This document shows, in pieces, positions 6,011 through 10,003 of a stretch of DNA of 10,003 nt (its first letter is position 1; every line of letters starts with the position of its first letter). The DNA is taken from positions 1 to 10,003 of the forward strand of contig CAKKQI010000302.1 of the NCBI GenBank assembly GCA_919901895.1. Reading direction: 5' to 3'. Source of the stretch: Candidatus Brocadiaceae bacterium. Lineage in GTDB: Bacteria > Planctomycetota > MHYJ01 > JACQXL01 > CAKKQI01. The translations under genes and the position numbers were made by a program. The notes below the pieces were generated by a model. That model saw only the letters and a program-made list of their open reading frames with translations, was not told the DNA's origin and did no database searches.

Positions 6011-7186
6011 ATGTTTACTACCGATTTTAATTTTACCGATGAACAGAAAGAACTGCGGCGTTTAACCAGGCGGATTGCCGAGGAAAAAATCAGGCCGGTC
6101 GCTGCTAAATACGATGAAGCCAACGAATTTCCCTGGCCAATTGTAAAAATTATATCTGAGGCCGGGTTATTCGGCGTTTTTATTGATGAGGCCTACGGCG
6201 GCGCCGCCACGGCCAGCGCGGTCATGGATCTTTGCATTGTCACGGAAGAACTCAGCCGGGCCTGCGGCGGAATCGCGCTTTCTTTAGCCGGGACGGCCCT
6301 GGGAACATTCCCGATTATTCTCTACGGTAATGAAGAGCAGAAGAAAAAATACCTACCCGCCATCGCCGACGGAAAAAAATTAGCCGCCTTTGCCCTGACC
6401 GAATCTGAAGCCGGGAGCGATGCCGGCGGTATCAAAACATCAGCCGTTAAGGATGGCGATTATTATATCATTAACGGAACCAAACAATGGATTACCAACG
6501 CCGGCGAGGCGGAGATATATTCCATTGTGACCATTACGGATAAAAATAAAGGCGCCCGCGGGGCCACGGCTTTTATTATAGAAAAAGATACACCCGGTTT
6601 TTCTTTTGGCAAAAAAGAGAACAAGATGGGTATCCGCGCTTCAGCCACGCGTGAACTGATTTTCGAAAATTGCCGGGTGCCCAAAAACCAGATACTCGGG
6701 AAAGAAGGATTCGGATTTTTTGTAGCCATGAAAACCTTTGACGCATCCCGACCCGGCGTGGCCGCCCAGGCGCTCGGGATTGCCCAGGGAGCGCTTGACC
6801 TGGCCGTGGAATATTCCCGGACTAGAAAACAGTTTGGTAAACCGATTAGTTCATTTCAGGGTCTGCAATTTATGTTAGCCGATATGGCCACGCAGGTCGC
6901 GGCCGCCCGGTATTTAACCTACGAAGCCGCCCGGGCCGCTGATAATAAACATCCTAATGTCGGCGCCATCTCGGCAATGGCTAAACTCTTTGCCTCTGAT
7001 ACGGCGATGCGCGTCACCACCGATGCCGTCCAGGTCTTCGGCGGCTATGGTTATATGAAAGAATATCCCGTGGAAAAAATGATGCGCGACGCCAAGATTA
7101 CCCAGATTTACGAAGGCACCAACCAGATCCAGCGGGAGGTGATTGCTTTGGAACTGATTAAAGAATCGGCCAGGAAAAATAAGTAA
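6011..7186 (+). CDS. acyl-CoA dehydrogenase (short-chain/butyryl-CoA type)
   Basis: FAD enzyme that introduces the alpha,beta double bond into acyl-CoA and passes electrons to EtfAB, encoded just upstream. The ATG at 6011 is preferred because GGAG lies 9 nt before it; a GTG at 5993 would add six residues and overlap that site. The 391-residue product has the full family layout: N-terminal helical domain (FTDEQKELRRL, 8-18), family signature FALTESEAGSDAGG (127-140), KQWITNAGEA (158-167), and the C-terminal helical domain with RKQFGKPISSFQ (272-283), QVFGGYGYMKEYPVEKMMRDAKI (341-363) and IYEGTNQIQREV (366-377). Glu368 in YEGT is the expected catalytic base, at the same number as in mature short-chain enzymes. 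The chain-length preference cannot be fixed from sequence; glutaryl- or branched-chain relatives are possible. Confidence 0.94.
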   Translation: MFTTDFNFTDEQKELRRLTRRIAEEKIRPVAAKYDEANEFPWPIVKIISEAGLFGVFIDEAYGGAATASAVMDLCIVTEELSRACGGIALSLAGTALGTFPIILYGNEEQKKKYLPAIADGKKLAAFALTESEAGSDAGGIKTSAVKDGDYYIINGTKQWITNAGEAEIYSIVTITDKNKGARGATAFIIEKDTPGFSFGKKENKMGIRASATRELIFENCRVPKNQILGKEGFGFFVAMKTFDASRPGVAAQALGIAQGALDLAVEYSRTRKQFGKPISSFQGLQFMLADMATQVAAARYLTYEAARAADNKHPNVGAISAMAKLFASDTAMRVTTDAVQVFGGYGYMKEYPVEKMMRDAKITQIYEGTNQIQREVIALELIKESARKNK

Positions 7187-7261
7187 AATTATTAAGAGAC
7201 TCTAAATACCACTTACCGGCCTGTTAATATAATAGGTCGCGGTAGAAAAGGAGAAAAGTAT

Positions 7262-7597
7262 ATGGAACAAAACCAGGGATTGCAAACGCCGCCACCGGAC
7301 GCAGGCGCACTTAAAAGCAACGGCATCGCGTTGGCTTCAATGATTGTGGGAATTGTCAGCGCTATTATTGGGTGTTTTTACATCGGGGTGCTTATTGGAC
7401 CGACCGCAATTGTATTGGGAATCATTGGATTAAAGCGCTGTAAAAAAGACCCGACCTTACCGGGGAAAGGAATGGCGATTGCCGGAATTATCTGCGGAAT
7501 AGTAGGAACATTAGCCGGCCTGGGAATGATAATTTTCCTGATTGTGAGCCTCTTGAAGTTCAGCCGAGGTATGCCGGTATCACCTTTTGGCCCCTAA
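7262..7597 (+). CDS. small DUF4190-like membrane protein
   Basis: A 111-residue protein with a polar, proline-bearing N-terminus and three hydrophobic stretches, about 21-40, 42-57 and 72-97. The pattern KSNGIALASMIVGIVS ... VLGIIGLKRCKKDPTLPGKGMAIAGIICGIVG is characteristic of the DUF4190 family: two similar glycine-rich membrane segments, each followed by a short basic or polar turn. The role of that family is not known to me. AAGGAG (7248-7253) 8 nt upstream supports the ATG. A TATAAT at 7228-7233 in the 75-bp gap may be a -10 box, but no good -35 is visible. It is the last gene of the plus-strand block and its stop codon lies inside the terminator stem. Confidence 0.8.
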   Translation: MEQNQGLQTPPPDAGALKSNGIALASMIVGIVSAIIGCFYIGVLIGPTAIVLGIIGLKRCKKDPTLPGKGMAIAGIICGIVGTLAGLGMIIFLIVSLLKFSRGMPVSPFGP

Positions 7598-7626
7598 ATA
7601 GGCATTAAAATTTTAGGATTTTTTTT
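7593..7626 (+). terminator. rho-independent-like terminator after the DUF4190-like gene
   Basis: CCTAAA (7593-7598) pairs with TTTAGG (7612-7617), and a run of eight T residues follows at 7619-7626. The stem is AT-rich and short, so strength is uncertain, but its place right at the end of the plus-strand block, before a convergent gene, supports the role. Confidence 0.6.
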
Positions 7627-7640
7627 CCTGCAACCGGCGG

Positions 7641-9407
7641 TTAATACATAAGAAACACATCCAGGAAATAGTTTTGACTGCCGAAATCACGGTGCAAAAC
7701 GATGATATCATCTTTGCCGTTACGGTCTAAATCGGCAACGATCGGTTCACCGTAGGGTTTATCTTTAGAAACGGGTAAATAATCAGGCGGTGTGCTCATC
7801 GGTAATGATACCGCCGGTTCATTATTAAAAATTTCGTTGTTATTACCGAAATAGATTTTAATTTTATCTTCCGGACCATCTTTAACAACTAAGTCTTTAA
7901 GCCCGTCATTATTAAAATCACCGTCAAATCTCAACAGGCAAGGCGTCTGGAAATCAAATTGTGACGCAGAAACAGAAGCTGTAAACGGGACGCTAAACGT
8001 CCGGCTATAATCAGGATTGTCCGGATATATTTTTATTTTGGCTGCTTCCCCCACCCCACGATGTCCATCGGGGAGCGGGATAAGCGGCCGCGCCAGATAG
8101 ACATTAATCTCCCAATTAACTTCCTGGGCCAGCAACAGACGCAACCCGCCCATTACGCCGACTTTATGCATTTGAATCAGAATTAAATCCTGGAAACCGT
8201 CGTTATTCAAATCGGTTAACTGGTGATTGATAATCCATCCTTTGACTCTTTTAATCTGCTCCGGTTTCCGGGAATCAAAAAAGGCGGCGGTTTCAGCCCC
8301 GCCTTGTCCCGCCAATGGCGGGACGAGGACGGGAGCAGCCTGATCGGACTTGAAGTCGCCGCGATTTAAAAATATTGCCGTGAGCCCTTCCCCTTCATCT
8401 GAAACAACTAAATCCACTCCGCCGTCCTGGTTGATATCTTTTATTAACGGCCCTAATTGATAAGCCAGATTACTTTGTTCCGATTTAGATCTTTTACCCA
8501 ATGAAAAATCAAGTTTTTGACTAAGGATATCCCGGTTTAATTCAAACCGCCCTTCGTCATTTTGTAACCGGATGGAAATAAAATCGTTTTGGCACATTAA
8601 TAAATCAACTTTTTTATCGCCATTAATGTCAGCAAAATTGATCAAAGGAAAAGCGATACTGGTCTTGAGCGGTTCAAATAATGTTTCTTCAATCCGAATC
8701 ATATTAGCAGTCTCAACCGGTATTTTTTGAATGACTTCAAATATGGCCGGGCTTGCCCCGATTAACATCGGGGCTGGCCCCCCGATTGGATCGGGGCTGG
8801 TTTGCCGGACAATAATTAAATCCGCTTGCTGCCCGGAAAGAGCAGGAATAACCATATCAACATCGCCGTCATTATCAAGATCGGTTAAAAATTTATTAAA
8901 AAGAGGGGTATCTGTCCCGCCAAGGCGGGACCCCAGCGCAATTGTCCGGATATCTAAAAGATGAACCGGCCGGTCGGCAAATGATTTATTATTAAACGAA
9001 AAATATGAAATGCCGGCCGGCGTAATAGTTACCAACTCCGGAATTTTATCGCCGGTTATATCAGCCAGATCCATCAAGCAAACATCAACCGGCAGGTTAA
9101 AATCTGAAACCTGTTGCCATTTGGGAGCGGCTGAAACATCGGCTGTTAAAGAATAAATATCCAGTTTTCTTTGCTGTTGAATAATTAATTCCAACCGGCC
9201 GTCATTATTAAGGTCTTCTAAAATAATCTCATCAACAGCGGTATTTTTGAATTCCAGGGAAAAGTATTGAAACGTCCTTGAATCTTTATCGGGATCAGCC
9301 CACGCTCCCGCCGGGCGGGACAGGACAAGCCCGGCGAATAAGGATAGGGCTTGAATAATTGATAATCCTGTTATAATATTAACGTTAAAATTTATTGGTG
9401 ACCGCAT
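7641..9407 (-). CDS. secreted FG-GAP/VCBS-repeat beta-propeller protein
   Basis: A 588-residue protein likely exported as a calcium-binding beta-propeller; no enzymatic domain is visible. The ATG at 9407 is preferred to a GTG at 9425 because it gives a compact signal peptide: Arg2, a hydrophobic core at about 11-29, and cleavage likely after Ala37 (GAWA/DP). Neither start has a good Shine-Dalgarno. Eight Asp-rich FG-GAP motifs follow: DLNNDG 65, DITGD 116, DLDNDG 176, DINGD 260, DINQDG 324, DLNNDG 399, DFNNDG 497, DLDRNG 559, each followed by a hydrophobic strand such as ELII or DLVV. The gene carries at least five palindrome sites in frame, mostly between propeller repeats. It converges with the DUF4190-like gene and diverges from sppA. 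An adhesive or scaffold role is inference from the family. Confidence 0.88.
   Translation of the reverse strand: MRSPINFNVNIITGLSIIQALSLFAGLVLSRPAGAWADPDKDSRTFQYFSLEFKNTAVDEIILEDLNNDGRLELIIQQQRKLDIYSLTADVSAAPKWQQVSDFNLPVDVCLMDLADITGDKIPELVTITPAGISYFSFNNKSFADRPVHLLDIRTIALGSRLGGTDTPLFNKFLTDLDNDGDVDMVIPALSGQQADLIIVRQTSPDPIGGPAPMLIGASPAIFEVIQKIPVETANMIRIEETLFEPLKTSIAFPLINFADINGDKKVDLLMCQNDFISIRLQNDEGRFELNRDILSQKLDFSLGKRSKSEQSNLAYQLGPLIKDINQDGGVDLVVSDEGEGLTAIFLNRGDFKSDQAAPVLVPPLAGQGGAETAAFFDSRKPEQIKRVKGWIINHQLTDLNNDGFQDLILIQMHKVGVMGGLRLLLAQEVNWEINVYLARPLIPLPDGHRGVGEAAKIKIYPDNPDYSRTFSVPFTASVSASQFDFQTPCLLRFDGDFNNDGLKDLVVKDGPEDKIKIYFGNNNEIFNNEPAVSLPMSTPPDYLPVSKDKPYGEPIVADLDRNGKDDIIVLHRDFGSQNYFLDVFLMY
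8054..8073. repeat. imperfect CCCC-GATG type palindrome in the propeller gene
   Basis: CCCC, 2 extra bases, GATG (8054-8063) faces CATCGGGG (8066-8073) across a 2-nt centre, so the arms match except for a 2-nt bulge. It encodes part of LPDGHRGVG (residues 445-453) between FG-GAP motifs 6 and 7. It resembles the CCCCGAT palindromes at 8756-8796. Confidence 0.5.
8306..8324. repeat. GTCCCGCC/GGCGGGAC palindrome in the propeller gene
   Basis: Perfect 8-bp arms (8306-8313 and 8317-8324) with the 3-nt centre AAT. On the coding strand it is read as V-P-P-L-A-G-Q, between FG-GAP motifs 5 and 6. The same arms at 8914-8931 are read in a different frame, which argues for insertion of DNA rather than a conserved peptide motif. 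Confidence 0.7.
8756..8800. repeat. tandem pair of CCCCGAT/ATCGGGG palindromes in the propeller gene
   Basis: CCCCGAT-TAAC-ATCGGGG (8756-8773) and CCCCGAT-TGG-ATCGGGG (8780-8796) have perfect 7-bp arms, and each is followed by CTGG, so ATCGGGGCTGG repeats exactly at 8767-8777 and 8790-8800. Together they encode SPDPIGGPAPMLIGAS (residues 204-219) in the linker after FG-GAP motif 3, with the two copies read in different frames. Confidence 0.75.
8914..8931. repeat. GTCCCGCC/GGCGGGAC palindrome in the propeller gene
   Basis: Perfect 8-bp arms with a 2-nt centre (AA). It encodes G-S-R-L-G-G-T at residues 159-165, between FG-GAP motifs 2 and 3. The arms are identical to those at 8306-8324, and the inner 7 bp of each arm recurs at 9306-9320. 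Confidence 0.75.
9306..9320. repeat. TCCCGCC/GGCGGGA palindrome in the signal peptide of the propeller gene
   Basis: Seven-bp arms (9306-9312 and 9314-9320) around a single G. It encodes exactly S-R-P-A-G (residues 30-34), the segment between the hydrophobic core of the signal peptide and the predicted AWA cleavage site. Same family as 8306-8324 and 8914-8931. Confidence 0.7.
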
Positions 9408-9452
9408 AACTATACTTTTTATCACATTTTAAAAAATCAAGCAAGTAAAATG

Positions 9453-9476
9453 AGTCCAAGAAATAGTCCAAGAAAT
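9453..9476. repeat. 12-bp tandem repeat upstream of the sppA promoter
   Basis: AGTCCAAGAAAT occurs twice head to tail (9453-9464 and 9465-9476), ending 7 bp before the -35 box at 9484. The gap is shared by the divergent propeller gene and sppA. An activator site or a replication-slippage duplication are both possible. Confidence 0.7.
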
Positions 9477-9483
9477 AAAATGC

Positions 9484-9512
9484 TTGACCACTTCAGTTTT
9501 TTAGTCTAAAAT
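9484..9512 (+). promoter_or_regulatory. sigma-70-like promoter for sppA
   Basis: TTGACC (9484-9489) and TAAAAT (9507-9512) are separated by the optimal 17 bp. Transcription would start near 9519, leaving a leader of about 47 nt that contains the GGGAGA ribosome-binding site at 9553-9558. Confidence 0.7.
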
Positions 9513-9565
9513 AACTGGATTAGAATATAAATTTTAGTAAAAACTAATAAACGGGAGAAACAAAT

Positions 9566-10003
9566 ATGGGTGACTATCCTAACACCGGCCTTAATACGGC
9601 GACCCCTAAGAAAAAACGAGGGCTCAGTTTCTGGCTGGCTGTTGTTTTCGGAGTTTTTTTACTTATGAGCCTGTGTCTTAATCTGGTTCTTTTTTTCTCG
9701 TTAGTTCTCAGCGGCGATTTCTTATCAACCGGTTCCCCGACCCATAAATCTTATAACGAACAATTTGTCTACGGGAATAAGGATAGCCGCGATAAAATCT
9801 TAAAGATTTCCATCTCCGGTATTTTATTAAACGAAGAATCTTCCGACGGGCTTTTCGGCGCCCAGCGCGAACCAGTGGTGGATTCTGTCTTGAACCGGTT
9901 ACAGACCGCGGCTGAAGACGACAAAATTAAGGCACTCATTTTAGAAATCAACAGTCCGGGCGGCGGCATTACGGAATCAGACAAGATTCACCAGGGTATT
10001 TTA
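9566..10003 (+). CDS. sppA: signal peptide peptidase SppA (protease IV), N-terminal part
   Basis: Membrane-anchored serine protease that degrades leftover signal peptides. The 146 visible residues have a short cytoplasmic tail with KKKRG (15-19), one transmembrane segment (about 22-49), and the start of the crotonase-like peptidase domain: KILKISISGIL (77-87), a helix with EPVVDSVLNRLQTAAEDDKIKALI, and LEINSPGGGITESDKI (126-141), the hallmark SppA oxyanion-hole segment. GGGAG 8 nt upstream of the ATG supports the start. The catalytic Ser and Lys lie beyond the right edge, so it cannot be said whether this is the short (SppA36K) or long (67K) form. It has its own promoter and diverges from the propeller gene. 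Family is secure. Confidence 0.92.
   Translation, partial: MGDYPNTGLNTATPKKKRGLSFWLAVVFGVFLLMSLCLNLVLFFSLVLSGDFLSTGSPTHKSYNEQFVYGNKDSRDKILKISISGILLNEESSDGLFGAQREPVVDSVLNRLQTAAEDDKIKALILEINSPGGGITESDKIHQGIL

Noticed and set aside
7228..7233. TATAAT before the DUF4190-like gene as a promoter
   Set aside because: No recognisable -35 box lies at 15-19 bp upstream, so it is mentioned only in the gene entry.
8054..9320. The repeated palindromes as a CRISPR array
   Set aside because: The copies are irregularly spaced, very short, inside a coding gene and without spacers of uniform length or cas genes.

Overview
The window looks like a chromosomal segment of an uncultured, probably anaerobic and probably Gram-negative-type bacterium. 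I cannot name the lineage from sequence alone. Reasons: moderate GC by eye, sigma-70-like promoters, a lipobox lipoprotein, ADP-forming acyl-CoA synthetase, ETF-linked acyl-CoA oxidation, FG-GAP/VCBS secreted proteins, and many small GC-rich palindromes inserted in genes and gaps. From memory, the last trait is common in candidate-phylum genomes.

Layout. Positions 1-2104 are on the minus strand: the first 353 codons of an ADP-forming acetate/acyl-CoA ligase alpha-type protein (cut by the left edge), preceded by a lipoprotein of unknown role with a C-terminal beta-sandwich-like tail. A divergent gap (2105-2365) holds two hairpins and a good promoter that starts a plus-strand block: etfB, etfA, acpP, fabF, an acyl-CoA dehydrogenase, and a small DUF4190-like membrane protein, closed by a terminator near 7593-7626. 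A convergent minus-strand gene (7641-9407) encodes a secreted eight-repeat FG-GAP/VCBS beta-propeller. The right end (9566-10003) starts an SppA signal peptide peptidase from a clear promoter. No gene-free stretch reaches 300 bases. I saw no tRNA, rRNA, CRISPR array, transposase or phage gene.

How the genes fit together. Acyl-CoA dehydrogenase passes electrons to EtfAB. The ADP-forming ligase can turn acyl-CoA into acid plus ATP. ACP and FabF belong to fatty-acid synthesis. The central block is therefore a lipid/acyl-CoA module mixing an acyl-CoA oxidation pair with chain-elongation parts. EtfB carries the DDD-type loop of ordinary ETFs rather than the loop I associate with electron-bifurcating ETFs.

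The most unusual content is not a gene system. It is a population of short palindromes: at least five sites inside the beta-propeller gene, all in frame, one of them forming part of its signal peptide; one insert-like stretch inside etfB; and structured palindromic elements in the etfB-etfA and fabF-dehydrogenase gaps, including a nested inverted repeat of about 104 bp. No clearly new defence, mobile or biosynthetic system was found.
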